NCBI GenBank assembly: GCA_003864495.1
Contig: ML133373.1
Coordinates: 496,001-560,000 of the forward strand
Origin: Nemopilema nomurai
Lineage: Eukaryota > Cnidaria > Scyphozoa > Rhizostomeae > Rhizostomatidae
Length of the DNA stretch: 64,000 bases
Direction: 5' to 3'
Positions 12,385 through 25,100 of this stretch are shown piece by piece. Both the position numbers and the translations under genes were made by a program. The notes below the pieces were generated by a model that was not told where the DNA came from, did no database searches, and was given only the letters and a program-made list of their open reading frames with translations. Numbering within the stretch: position 1 is the first letter of the stretch; each line of letters opens with the position of its first letter.

Positions 12385-13946
12385 TTAATGCGTTTGGATC
12401 AAAATTCTTTTTGCGAGTATCAGTTCATTGCAATCAAGGCATTATTGTTCTCTTTTCAGGTCTTTGCTGTTATGTCATCGTTGTGAGCATTGGAGAAAAG
12501 TTGGTGGCATTTTCAAGATTTCAAGGAGACAGAAGACCGTTATAAAACTTGTATGATAACGAAGATGCAATTTGCCTTTTTGCGTCTTTGCGTAGCTCCA
12601 GTAAACAGCAAACAGCTTCATAAGTGGAGATTAATTACTTTCCTGTACGCTTATTTAAATTGGGAAAGCCCCTTACGGTTTGGTAGAGTTCATTGCAAGT
12701 TGGTAGAGCTTTGGAAGTTACTTATTTTATTTCTCACTGAACGAGTGACATTTTGATCAGCGAATATGACTTGCTTTTTCGTTCAGTTGGGCGACTCTTT
12801 AACGCTCAAATTGGTCAATGGCTAGCCACCTCCCCTTTAGCTTGGTGGTGAATCTCCCCTGTATAGCCTTTGAAATCGCCCATTGAATTCTTTTGTCAAA
12901 AGTGAGAAGTCTTTGTTTCACCTACTGACGCATTAAACATTTTTCTACCAGCTCCGTTGCAAGCTCGATTTGACATTCCTGTTTTTTATGATTAACAAAG
13001 ATGTGAATAACTTGTTGTATTTTTTGTGGATTTTTTCTGTTTCATCTGGCCACAATAATCGCCATTTTCTGCTAGCCGGCTCAGAAATTCCTCTGTTTAC
13101 ACAAAGAGGTCCTTTTGTCTTAGATTCAATAACTAAAAGTTACAGTTTTGGCAAAAGTATACGTTTGATATTTTTTTACAAAACACCACTGGATGCGAAA
13201 GATTACGGCCTTTCTTCTGGTGTTTTCAGAATGGAAATTTGCTTATGCTAGCCAAAGTTATTTGAGCTTTTCTGGATTTTCGGCAAAGGGGGATTCAGGT
13301 TTGCACAATGAATTTCAGAAAAACAATAGGCTTGTGATTCCCAGACTTTCTAAAGATCTTAATTTTTCGTCAATTACTACTAAACTATAATAGTTATGAT
13401 ATCGAGACCTTGTGCACTGGATGCGCCGTTTGATGCTCGATTTTTTGAGTCATTTCCCGTATTTTTAAACTGCGTTTTGACCGAGTTATTGAAGATTTTG
13501 TCTCGAAAATCGCCAAAAAAACGGTTTTTTGAAGTTTAAAAATCGAATATAGATGATAAAAATACGGCAATACCATCTAAAAATGCGTGATTTTTGCGCC
13601 GATTTTTTGATATACAGCTTGATTTTTTAGAGCCATTATGCCGAATAAACTCGATTTTTCCGAAAAGTTCACTTTTCAGATTTTCTCAAATTTGCATCAC
13701 AGCGACCAAAGTCGGTCGAAGCTGTCGCTGCGGTGGCGGGCAACAGTATCTGCTTAAAAACAGTGTTTTCTTGAGTTTATAAGCTGGGGGCAAGTTCGTT
13801 TCATGTCAAACAAACCTTCTAGAATCACTTTGAATGCGTCTAGATCGAATTTATTTGTTTTTAAAAGCTTTGGACAAGTTTCCAGTCAGAGTGTAGCCGC
13901 CCGCCGCCAGATTGCATCCAGGTTAACGAATCAACGTAAATCAGCC
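12385..13946. repeat. Left arm of 3.4-kb inverted repeat
   Basis: This arm is the reverse complement of 14227-15780. Matched landmarks include GAGTATCAGTTCA near the outer end and CGTAAATCAGCC (13935-13946) at the inner end. Chance open frames of 93 and 88 residues occur in both arms; the 93-residue ones are identical and the 88-residue ones differ at two residues, so divergence is only a few percent. The inner third is rich in short AAAAATCG-type words and contains CpG-rich patches such as GCCGCCCGCCGCCAG. I found no transposase or recognisable protein. Confidence 0.9.
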
Positions 13947-14226
13947 ATAATAAGTATTAAAAGGCAATTTATGCATGTGTTTACGTTGAATAGTTATTAT
14001 AAAACTCGTTGTGAAGAGGTGTAGGAATAATTTAATGCAGCTCTCGTGTAAAAGACTCATGTGAGCAGACGAAGTCGCTTAGGGGAACCCCCAAACTGTC
14101 CAAAACATCTAAAGCCTCTTTTAGGTTAAATTCTTCTTTCCTTTGCTAAATAAATTGAAAAATACAATCTATTAGAACTTGAATACACGTGTAGATAGTC
14201 TTTAATACTATATTGATGCAAAATTT
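13947..14226. other. Unique spacer between palindrome arms
   Basis: A 280-bp segment that does not pair with itself over any long stretch. It would form the loop of a hairpin if both arms were transcribed or extruded. It is AT-rich with no gene seen. Confidence 0.7.
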
Positions 14227-15780
14227 GGCTGATTTACGTTGATTCGTTAACCTGGATGCAATCTGGCGGCGGGCGGCTACAATCTGACTGGAAACTTGTC
14301 CAAAGCTTTAAAAAACGATTAAATTCGATCTAACACACTCAAAATGATCCTAAAAGGCTTGTTTGACATAAAAACGAGCTTGCCCCCAGCTTATAAACTC
14401 AAGAAAACACTGTTTTTAAGCAGATACTGTTGCCCGCCACCGCAGCGACAGCTTCGACCGACTTTGGTCGCTGTGATGCAAATTTGAGAAAATCTGAAAA
14501 GTGAACTTTTCGGAAAAATCGAGTTTATTCGGCAACTAATGGCTCTAAAAAATCAAGCTGTATATCACAAAATCGGCGCAAAAATCACGCATTTTTAGAT
14601 GGTATTGCCGTATTTTTATCATCTATATTCGATTTTTAAACTTCAAAAAACCGTTTTTTGGCGATTTTCGAGACAAAATCTTCAATAACTCGGTCAAAAC
14701 GCAGTTTAAAAATACGGGAAATGACTCAAAAAATCGAGCATCAAACGGCGCATCCAGTGCACAAGGTCTCGATATCATAACTATTATAGTTTAGTAGTAA
14801 GTGACGAAAAATTAAGATCTTTAGAAAGTCTGGGAATCACAAGCCTATTGTTTTTCTGAATATTGTGAAATCCCCCTTTGCCGAAAATCCAGAAAAGCTC
14901 AAATAACTTTGGCTAGCATAAGCAAATTTCCATTCTGAAAACACCAGAAGAAAGGCCATAATCTTTCGCATCCAGTGGTGTTTTGTAAAAAAATATCAAA
15001 CGTATACTTTTGCCAAAACTGTAACTTTTAGTTATTGAATCTAAGACAAAAGGACCTCTTTGTGTAAACAGAGGAATTTCTGAGCCGGCTAGCAGAAAAT
15101 GGCGATTATTGTGGCCAGATGAAACAGAAAAAATCCACAAAAAATACAACAAGTTATTCACATCTTTGTTAATCATAAAAAACAGGAATGTCAAATCGAG
15201 CTTGCAACGGAGCTGGTAGAAAAATGTTTAATGCGTCAGTAGGTGAAACAAAGACTTCTCACTTTTGACAAAGGAATTCAATAGGCGATTTCAAAGGCTA
15301 TACAGGGGAGATTCACCACCAAGCTAAAGGGGAGGTGGCTAGCCATTGACCAATTTGAGCGTTAAAGAGTCGCCCAACTGAACGAAAAAGCAAGTCATAT
15401 TCGCTGATCAAAATGTCACTCGTTCAGTGAGAAATAAAATAAGTAACTTCCAAAGCTCTACCAACTTGCAATGAACTCTACCAAACCGTAAGGGGCTTTC
15501 CCAATATAAATAAGCGTACAGGAAAGTAATTAATCTCCACTTATGAAGCTGTTTGCTGTTTACTGGAGCTACGCAAAGACGCAAAAAGGCAAATTGCATC
15601 TTCGTTATCATACAAGTTTTATAACGGTCTTCTGTCTCCCTGAAATCTTGAAAATGCCACCAACTTTTCTCCAATGCTCACAACGATGACATAACAACAA
15701 AGACCTGAAAAGAGAACAATAAGGTCTGAATTGCATTGAACTGATACTCGCAGAAAGAGTTTGACTCAATGCAAAACATA
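14227..15780. repeat. Right arm of 3.4-kb inverted repeat
   Basis: Reverse complement of 12385-13946 with scattered substitutions and small indels. Examples are a block of several bases differing near 14860 versus 13298-13312, and GCCATTATGCCG versus GCCATTAGTTGCCG near the middle. These differences argue that both arms are genuine rather than one read folded back. The outer boundary is fuzzy because similarity fades over about 30 bp. Confidence 0.9.
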
Positions 15781-16560
15781 ATAGTTTGATTCAAGCACAG
15801 CTTCAGTAACTTCCCTAAGGCTTCATGAAGATGGCACACATTCGTTTTCTCACAAGACCTCGGGAGAAGACTTCAATGGGATCTATGTGACTCTCGTACG
15901 AAACTGAACCCTCCCAAAACATTTCAGCGTTTGCATTTTAGCGTTTGGCATTCTAGGAATGCAAGAGAACACCCCTCCCCTCCCCCCCCCTATACTTCTC
16001 TATTTGCGGCTCCGTACAACAACCGGTGATTTTGGTGGCTCCGTCTCACAACGACAACATGACTCGAGACGAAATTGGCTTGAGTCCTTAACACCCTCTG
16101 CAAAAAGTAATGTGTTGTGAAAGAGTGAATAAAGAGATACCAATCAGTCAACTGCAGCTGATAATCGTCTTTGCAATTTTGCTTATAAGGAAATCCAAAA
16201 ATTATCATTGGGCTAGGGGGAGTGTTTCTATGGCCTAAGAAAGGTCTAAAGGCTAACACCAATGTGGAAACTTTAGTTTCTCACTGAGAATAATGGTTGA
16301 GGACGTAGAAAAACAACATAGACACGAATATGTGTCAGCTGTGGCAAATTAAGCATTGCTTAGAGCATACTCATAGGAACCAGCAAGTCTTTGATTGTCT
16401 CTTTTCTCGGCTTTTCCTTCTAATGCTCATTCAGTTTGTTTGGTATATATTAATGAAAATCGATAGTATGGTTTGATCAACAGAAAGACAGCCCTGACCA
16501 GTGATAGACTTAAGGAAAACTTTAGTACATTTGCCTCCCTTTGCCTAGTTGAAGTTGGCC
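15781..16560. other. Intergenic, nothing recognised
   Basis: Non-coding stretch with a C-rich run near 15970-15990. No gene or structured repeat was identified. Confidence 0.4.
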
Positions 16561-16562
16561 TG

Positions 16563-17637
16563 GCACCCCTTTTCAAAAGTGTTTCTCCATTTTGAAGAGA
16601 TTTCTTTTGATGACAAAAAAACCACAAAGGTCAATGAAAAATCTTAGCTCTAAGCACAGTGATGGAGTAGAGAATGGAAAAGACAGCTATTCCAAGAAAA
16701 ATCCAGATAAATTTTCAGCCAGCAAAGTTTCAGATTGAAGGGAAACTTTTAAGATACCTCTAGTTGTGTTCAGACTATACAGTGTTACATTTGATTTTCA
16801 ATAACTCCCTTAGTACGCTAATAGGGGACCTTTGAATCAGGAGTAATATTTAGAAATTTCTTTATTATCAGCTACTGCCCCCTCTTTTATCGACCTTTCT
16901 CTAGATCTCTGGAGAAAATTGCTCATATAATAATGTGATATGTAGCATTAAAAGATTTGTCTAGTGTTTTTGAGAAGTGGAAACTTTGCTGCTTGATATT
17001 AGCTAGTGTCAAATTATTTTTCACTTTCTAACTTCGGATGGCCAATGTTTCAACTTAGCTTTCCCTGTTGTTGATGTGATTTTAAAAGGTGAATCAGATG
17101 CATAATCAGACCCTTTTTGAAACTGTTTGCCCAACATAAAGAGATTCATTTTGAAGACAAACAAACCACGAAATTCGAAAAAGATCTCAGCTCCAGCTGC
17201 AATGATGGAGCAAAGAATGGAAAGACCACTTTGCCAAGAAAAAGCCAAGATAAATTTTCAGCCAGCAAAGTTTCAGATTATAGGGAAACTTTTAAGATAA
17301 TTTTAACTGTGTTCAGATTACATAGTGTTAAATTTTGTTTTTAATAACTCGCTTAGAACGCTAATAGGGGACCCTTGAATCAGGAGTATGATAAAAAATT
17401 TCGATTTATTATCATCTACTGCGCCCCCGCCCCACCCCCCCCCCCTTATGAGAAAATTGCTCATGTGATAATATGTTATGTAGCATTAAGAGATTTATCT
17501 GGAGTTTTTGAGAAGTGGAAACTTTGCTGTTTGATAGTGTCAAAATATGTTTCACTTTCTAACTTCGGATGGCCAATGTTTTAACTTAGCTTTCCCTGTT
17601 GTTGATGTGATTTTAAAAGGTGAATCAGATGCATAAA
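16563..17637. repeat. Direct tandem duplication, about 540-bp unit
   Basis: Copy 1 covers about 16563-17110 and copy 2 about 17111-17637. Long shared blocks include GATAAATTTTCAGCCAGCAA, ACGCTAATAGGGGACC and ACTTCGGATGGCCAATGTTT. Each copy ends in GGTGAATCAGATGCATAA. Divergence looks like roughly 10 percent, with small indels around a variable C-rich tract (about 17421-17443 in copy 2). No coding capacity is evident. Confidence 0.85.
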
Positions 17638-17852
17638 GTCTTCAACTGTTATTGTTAGACCCCCAATAGAATTTCTGCCCCTACTTTCCATATACATGGC
17701 TGCACCCTCATAAGGAATGGGCAGACAGTAGCTAGTGTGCCTAGCCTCTGTAAGGATACACAATCACTACTCCCACAAAGGGGGTTTGAGGTTTAAATCC
17801 TGGCAACTGCCATCTCATGATTTTTTGAAAGAAGAAGAACGATGACGTACCA

Positions 17853-18263
17853 TTGCAGATCGGTGCAACTTCAACAACAGCATCTGAAAAAAGTGTAACG
17901 CTGGATAAGGACCTAGATTTCGAGAACCACGTAAAGTCACTTTGGAAAAGAGCTCACAAGAAGCTCCATGCACTGGCACGTGCTTCAAACTACGTGGATA
18001 TTGAGAAACTGTGGATTATGATGAACGCCTTTACTGTTTCTTAGTTTAGCTACTATCCATTGGTTGGGATGTTTCAAGATAAGTCGGTTAATGAGAAAAT
18101 AAAGAAAATTCAAGGGAGAGCTCTGGGAAACGCATACAAGGATAGTTATTTCGAAGGGTTACTGAAAAAAGCAAATACAGTGTCTATTCATTACACAATC
18201 TTCAGTTGCTTGCTACTGAAATTTTTAATACTCAAAAGAATCTCAATCCAAGTTTCATGAATA
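17853..18263 (+). pseudogene. LINE reverse-transcriptase C-terminal fragment, inactive
   Basis: The frame reads like the end of the reverse-transcriptase domain and its downstream linker in CR1/L2/Jockey-like non-LTR retrotransposons. Landmarks are TLDKDLDFENHVKSLWKRAH, KLHALARAS, the decayed YxPLVWMF motif (here YYPLVGMF) and IKKIQGRALG. An in-frame stop at 18042-18044 interrupts it, and the frame ends at 18258-18260 without the rest of the element. Upstream catalytic motifs are absent, so this is a 5'-truncated, dead copy. Confidence 0.75.
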
Positions 18264-18920
18264 AAATTTTTGCTTAGAAAAATACTCCATTCATCCTTTG
18301 TAGGGGCAAAAATATCTTGTATATAAAAATATAAAAACATCTATAATATTTTCAAAAGAGGCATTAGAAACCATCATTTTGATCGCAACTGTAGTTTGTG
18401 CAAACGATTTGTTAAAAATTCAGGGTTCTTAGTATTGTTACTAAATTTGTTTAATGTTACTAATTAGTTATTTCCATTGTAAATTAGCTAGTATTAGCGT
18501 GTGTTTAAGTTCTGGTAGGCGTTAGTTAGCAAATTAATTAGCTAAAAAGAAGCCAACCTAAAATAAAGAATTTGTTATTATTGAGTTTATTTTTTTATTA
18601 TTTATTGTAATTAAGGGTCAAGGATGTGAAGAACGTAAGAAAAGAGGAATATGGACTTCCCAGGGACCAGAACAAGACATGAAGGTCTAAGGTCCGGTTG
18701 GAGAGAAACAAACAAGTTTATCGATGCAGCAAAATCATCATTCAACGCAAACAAAATATTTGATAAACATTTTATGTATGTCATAAAAAACTACATTGCC
18801 TTAAGTTTCAAAAGCTTGAGTTTCAGTAGTAAATTGAAGTATGAACTGCGAATCAAACCTAGCTACTTGTGCGTGTAAATTGTTGGTTGGGTGCATCTAT
18901 CGGGAATTTGAAGGCCTGAG
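18264..18920. other. Possible LINE tail and unassigned sequence
   Basis: AT-rich sequence after the LINE fragment. A short open frame starting at the ATG at 18651 (peptide MDFPGTRTRHEGLR) looks protein-like for about 35 residues, but I could not link it to anything. Confidence 0.25.
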
Positions 18921-18934
18921 CATTTATTTGTAGG

Positions 18935-19180
18935 GGTTGGGGTGACGGGGTGGGCTTAGAAACAACCGTAAAAGTAATGGGCTTTCCTAACGATCTTGTA
19001 AACAGAGTTTGCTTACGAAGGACAGCTAAGCGTTTGGAGGGAAGCTTTGAAACAACCGAAAAAGTAGCACAGCGTAAAGATTACAAGCGTCGTATTGCTT
19101 TGGAATGGGTTTTATTGGTATTGGCAAATATGTTAGCAGTGATGGCATTTTTTATTGGACTACAACTTTCGAAATTTTGA
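18935..19180 (+). CDS. Candidate terminal exon with C-terminal membrane helix
   Basis: An open frame following the acceptor-like TTTATTTGTAG (18923-18933) ends at a stop at 19178-19180. It has a basic/acidic stretch (RRTAKRLEGSFETTEKVAQR, then KDYKRR) followed by one hydrophobic segment (LEWVLLVLANMLAVMAFFIG) close to the C-terminus, the layout of a tail-anchored membrane protein. No family was recognised. No upstream exon could be joined with confidence. Its end overlaps the predicted end of the minus-strand gene at 19160, so one of the two is wrong there or their 3' ends overlap. Confidence 0.25.
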   Translation, partial: GWGDGVGLETTVKVMGFPNDLVNRVCLRRTAKRLEGSFETTEKVAQRKDYKRRIALEWVLLVLANMLAVMAFFIGLQLSKF

Positions 19181-22100
19181 ATATCGACGTAGTAGGTGGC
19201 CTGCAATTTCTTGACGTTTCTGCAATACAAATATGTTGATATCAATAAAACTTCGTAATTCTATATAACGAACAATGAACTTGCCATTGTGATAAAAGTT
19301 TGTGTCTCTATCTTGAACTGGTGTTCTGTCCATCTCTTGGCTTTTTTCTTTCATAGAAGGCAGTGGTTCTTCTAATATCGTCTTGTTTCCTCTGGAAATT
19401 TAGAAAAAACATTGATTCTTGGAATTAGCACACCATTCATGCCAAAATCTTGGCACAAAAAAAGGCTTTGGGAAGTATTCTTCTTCTTAGCTTCGTCATT
19501 TCCTTTGGAACGAAATTGCTGGAAATTGTGTATTGAAAGTGCATCAAAACTATGTTACAGTAATTTATAAGATAACAGCAAAAATTTTGACTCCGCAAAC
19601 AATAACGTGCAATAGATCTACACGCTTACGCGTTTCGTGTGCTTCTGGAGATGGCAAAATTCTCGGAATGCGGAGACCTGAATGCTCACTTTCTTTATTA
19701 ACATATACAAGCAATAGAAGAATACTCATGGAAGATTGAAATGAAATGTGCATGAAAGGCAAAACTAAAATGTACTCGAAAGACTACAAATGAAGTTACC
19801 TTTCCTCGGTTCCAAAATGTTCTTTACCAGCGCCATTTCCAGGTTCACATCCGACGCCCCCAGGAATTTGACCTATGAAATAGAAAAAGTCCCTGAGAGA
19901 GTTCACCCTTCATGTAACTATTCCTCTAAAATGAACTTTGTGAAAAATAAAGGCACTGTGAGCTTAAAAGAATAGTTGCATTTAAGGAGCTCGGAACAGG
20001 TACAAGCAACTGGAGTGGGGTTTCTAACTTTTCTGTTATCCAAGACCCAACTTTTCGAGTCCACCCGTCCACGCGACATCTGCTTCCCGTGAATGGAACA
20101 TAAATGGAAGGTCACATTGGCTTGGCACGTTTCTAGTGCATTCTGGGATGGATCACGTTACCAGTGTTTCCAAGAGAAGCACAGCTTTGTCGTGTATAAA
20201 CAATTTCCTTCTCTGCAATATTTGCAATCAATAGAGAGAAGGCGTCACCTTTTATCAAAAGAGTAGGGGCGTTGCCAAAGCAGTCTCTGACAAGAAAGAC
20301 TTAAGAATAAAGCACTCCGTTTCGCTATTCTAAAAAAATTGAAGAACTTATGTTACTGAAAAGCATACAGCGTTTTATATTGGAAAATGTGTCTTGTTGG
20401 ACTAAAGAAAGAACTGACATATTTCTGAGGCATAAAAAATTTTCTCGGTAAACTGGAGATTGCCAAAAGGCGTGGTCAGAGAGACTCATCCTATTTTTGA
20501 GGAGGAAAATTATTTTAAGAGCATCTATCTACATTCTAGAATCCGGTGAATAAAAATTCGCTCCTCCAAGCCTATATTCATTCGCCGTCTCCCTTACGTC
20601 ATCATTGCACCATCCTCGCATATCTTTTATCAGCTAATATATTTGTAGAAAAGCGATATGAATTTAACTTTAAAGTTAAGTGAGCCACAGACAGAGACAA
20701 GAGATGGCAAGGTGGTCAGTAGGAACCCACCACAACTCATTCCTACACTTTCACAGCCGAAGTCCATAAACTTACGTTTCCTTTTTATAGCTTCTTTTTA
20801 ACTACCCTTGCCAAGGCTCTGTTACAGCAGAGCATGTATTATTCTCATCTTACTTGTCAACAAGCGATCGCCCGATTATGCCCATTTTAAATCAATCAAT
20901 TGTGAACATAGAGGCTGAATTTTTGCGACCGATGTATCAATGCGAATCACTCATTGAATTATCAAATGTTGAAAATGCAACCATAATAATTAATGTTTGC
21001 TGGAATGCTTGATTTTGAGGAAAGGAAGCATCGTATTTGATGGCAGCAAGACATGATCAAATTTTAACAAACTTTCATTGAAATCTCTATGCTACCCTTA
21101 AAGCTATTTCAAGGAAAACGAAAAGGAATGCTATCAGAAGCGCCTCACTATGATCCGTGCCCTTCTTTCAAATTCGTGTGGATGGGTTTTCGACCCATTA
21201 ACAAAATACTAGGAACAGAACAAAGCTTTATCCATATATAGCAATGAAGCGAAAGGATCTACAAGTGGGTCGAAAAATGCGAGGCTCAAAATTTTGCGAT
21301 AAAAACTTTCCAATCCAAAGAGCTCACTCGATTCATCAAATTACAAAGAGAAAGTCAAATATATAAGGTGGAACGGATTCGGGAGTTTTTATAATTAAAA
21401 GTCAAGCCAATTCTTTAGCGACTACAAGCGCCCAGTGCGCCTAATTTTAGCGACTAAATGATTGAAAATGAAAATGAAAGTGCTGCTTTTGGCCTCAAAT
21501 GGAGAGCAGATTGCTTTTAAATGTTATAGGAGGCAGAAAGTTTTATGAAAGGGTTGCAAATCAATTCTTCCACTGGTAGTTTTACATAAAAAACGATTTA
21601 CATAGCCAGAAGGGTTTAAGGAGAAATGAATAATTTCGATCATAAGAGTCCGCAGATGCAAATTTTACAGGATCCTTTGCACACTACGTCAAGCATGGGA
21701 AACCAAGTTTTCTCCGAAAATATTTTCTACAGATGTTGGCAAAATTTCCATGGTAACTTTGAACTTGTTTGTCATAAGATCTCTCCTGTCAATAAACCTA
21801 CGAGTTGTTGGTTCATCTTCAAAATGTTTCAAATATATACTTTCCACCTACCAGAATTTCTTATAAACTTCTTATACTAACAGACTAACAAATCTAGAAA
21901 ATATGAAATGTCATTCCAAAAAACAGAAACTATTAACTTACCATATGAGGAACAGTGGTCAGGACGTTCAACGAAAGAAACGTTAAAAAGGAGCTCTTGT
22001 TGCCAGAACGTCCAAAAAGTGAAGTTCTGTTTAACACCAGAAAACCTAGAAAAGAAGAATACAAATTAGAAGACTCTTATTTAAAAATCTAAAGCAAAGC

Positions 22101-25100
22101 AAAAGCTCCTTTCTACCAAACTATTTCTACATATTTCCTCTAATCACCCTTCCTTTTTTCTTTTTCCTGCCTTCCATTAATCAAAGAAAATGAATCTTGC
22201 ATTCAGAGCTTTAAAATGCACAATGAAAAGTCTGAAACTATTTGGCCATCATGAAAATCTTCTTTGTTCATCTTATAAAATGGAGCTATTATAGAATACA
22301 AAATTTTGAAAAACATGCAACGTATTAAGCCATTAGGAGTCGGTACATCGATTAAATACTTAACTAAACTTTTGAGAACTTTGATGCTAAAAACTTCCTC
22401 AAAAGACAGAACTTTTGAAGTTTTCATGAAACATTTGCTGCTTTACAGTAGACATTGATCATCTTGAACGCCATTAAATTCTAAATAGCAGCAAGCCATC
22501 CATCTCAAGGGTGCCAGTTTTCTCTCAGTAAGCCAAAAAATGTCTTTGATTAAAAAATTTCTATTCAATTTGGAGGTTTGCCAAAGTTAGAGATTTGAGT
22601 CACATATGGCAGGTTCTTCTGAGTCATATAAAAGTCCGACCCTGTAAAAATTTTAGCAGCCAGGCAAAGTTTTAGACAGTTAAACAATATTATCTATGAA
22701 CTTTATTCCAAGGAATTTTGGTTCTGGAAGCATTCTCAGGTCTGGATCAAAAGCATAACAAATAACTCTAAAATGGTTGACCTTTAGCAATGCTTTTCTC
22801 CTTGATGGTCACGAACGGGTAATTAAGTGACAGTTGCAAAGATCTTAGACTTTTATCATAGTGAGACAAAGCTATCTGTAAAAATTCTCAACACCTTTAT
22901 GCAGACATTGGATCAAATTGTTGTAAAGAGCAAAAAAGGAAAGATTACCTTCTCCTACAGTTTCTGTGCTAGCTACACTAGACTCATCATTCATGGTAGA
23001 TTGGCAGAATCTTTCTAAAAGAAAAGAGAAAAATTAATTGGCATCAAAGTGGTTCATTTTATTGTTTTTTTATTTTTCCATGTCGCTAAACAAAAACCTT
23101 GAAAGTAAGGAAACCCCTAATCTACAAATTTTTTATTTTAGTTATAAATGTGAGACTTAGGTAGGTAGTCTATAGCTTGCTTCTACGAAAACAAGTCACT
23201 ATGAATTATCCTAGACAGACATCCAAGTTGCTAGACAATCAATCATACATTAAGTGCTTTCTACCTACAACTGGCTATTTTTGTCAGCTTTTGGTCATTT
23301 TCTGATGTTTGCATACTCTGAGGAGTGCCGGACGAAAAAATGAATCTTGTGGTTGAAAAATTATCCTTATATAAATGAAGAAAATGTCTGGGTCATTAAA
23401 AAAGACCTTCATAACAAATACTCAACATTGAACTTTTGATATTCTATCCAAGGGAAAGAGAAGGAAAGTTCCCTCACTGTTTCCGTCGATTAAAAACTTA
23501 AGAAATGGTGTAAACATGATAGAGAAGCTTACATTTGTTTATAATCAGTTTAATAACATACTACCAAGGCCATTGAATGTGCCAAAATGAAATCTATATC
23601 TTGCTTAGAGAATATATGATTCAAAATTCATAAACTTCTTTTTAAGAACAATGACAAACAAATATTGGGACAGTTCCATTATACGCTACCATGTAATTAA
23701 ATGGTTATAAAAAATTAGGTTTCGGAGTTGCGAATTCAAATGGATATGTTCCCAGACAAAACCCCGAAAATGTAAAATATGAAATGTTATTCAAAGCTTC
23801 ATTTACGTTTTTCAATACTATTACCATAGTTTTCACTACTTACGAAAATCCCTTAAAATGTAATACTGTTACACAGCATACAAATAGAAATAGAAATTAC
23901 GAGAAAATTTCTTTTTGAATCAGCAAATATCATAACTTTGGAAAATACATTTCTAAACACAATTGGTCACAAGAACTCAAAGGTACATCCATAATGGTTG
24001 GTAGAAAAATTAGTCTAAAAATATAACAATGTAAAACAATTTTTGAATACAATAATGGCAAAAATAGATTTTTTATCAAGTTATTTTTAGGCATGTGCAA
24101 ACTTTTAATAATTTCTAAATTGTTGGTACTTATCCTCCAAGAACCCTTTTTAATATTGCAAAACTGTTTTGTAAAGTTATAGCCTATGTTGCATTGTTGG
24201 CACTTATTTTAAGAAAGGGTGTCTGTTAACCCATCACATCACATGTTACTAGCCTCGTGTTGAATATGACTTTACTTTGAAGCAGGTCGGAAGGCTAAAA
24301 GTTTGTGTTGATTATTGCGTTTTCATTTCACATGAACCATGGCAGTGAAAGTTATGCGTGGCATTAGCTTCCAAAGTAATCAATCAAAATCATAAAAACT
24401 ATCTGCTGTTGTCACAGCACACTTTTTAGAAACAGATCCTTTGAATGTTTTTTCTGAAAACTGGAATACAAACAACAGGCTCAGAGTAAAGGAATCTTTG
24501 AAATCTATACATTTTCTAAAATGAATAATTAAGCCGTCGCAAAATTTTCAATGCAAATTATGACCCTTTAAAAAGACCCCAAGCTTGAAAATTCGTAAAT
24601 TTCTATAACTTTGGGCTTCAAGAAATCAATGTGCAGAAGAACCAATGAAACACAAACTTCATGTCAAGTGGGCAAGACCTTCTACTCAGCTAACATTCAT
24701 TGTAGCTGCATCCAGATTCATTTCAAATGTGTCTTATGAAAAAGCCATGTCACAAACAGTCTGAAAATTTACCTTCCATGCCTTGCTTAGCAAAACCTGT
24801 TTTGAATGACAAGCTCTTAACCCTGCATAATTTCATCCTCTATCATATGATCTATTCCATGACAAATGATGTAATGCACTGATGTCTCAGCGGGTTTATA
24901 ATGATAATAATTCTATTCTTTTGCACCATCAACCATTTTATTCAAGGTGGGTTTTTATACAAAAAGCATTTGAAATTTCAAGAATGTGCATTTCATCAGA
25001 TTGGCAATTAACAGTCAGACTAGGGGCAAAAACTGAATTTTTTTTTATTACTTTCAGTTTTGGTAAAAATTTTAAACAAAACAAAGCAAGTTCCAATTTA

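Noticed and set aside
12490..15674. Mirror-image 88- and 93-residue frames as genes
   Set aside because: They exist twice only because the arms are inverted copies; there is no family match, codon structure or splice context, and the 88-residue pair lacks an ATG start.
17421..17443. C-rich tracts here and near 15970 and 61060 as G-quadruplex control elements
   Set aside because: They are homopolymer-like rather than spaced G-runs, and their length is uncertain.
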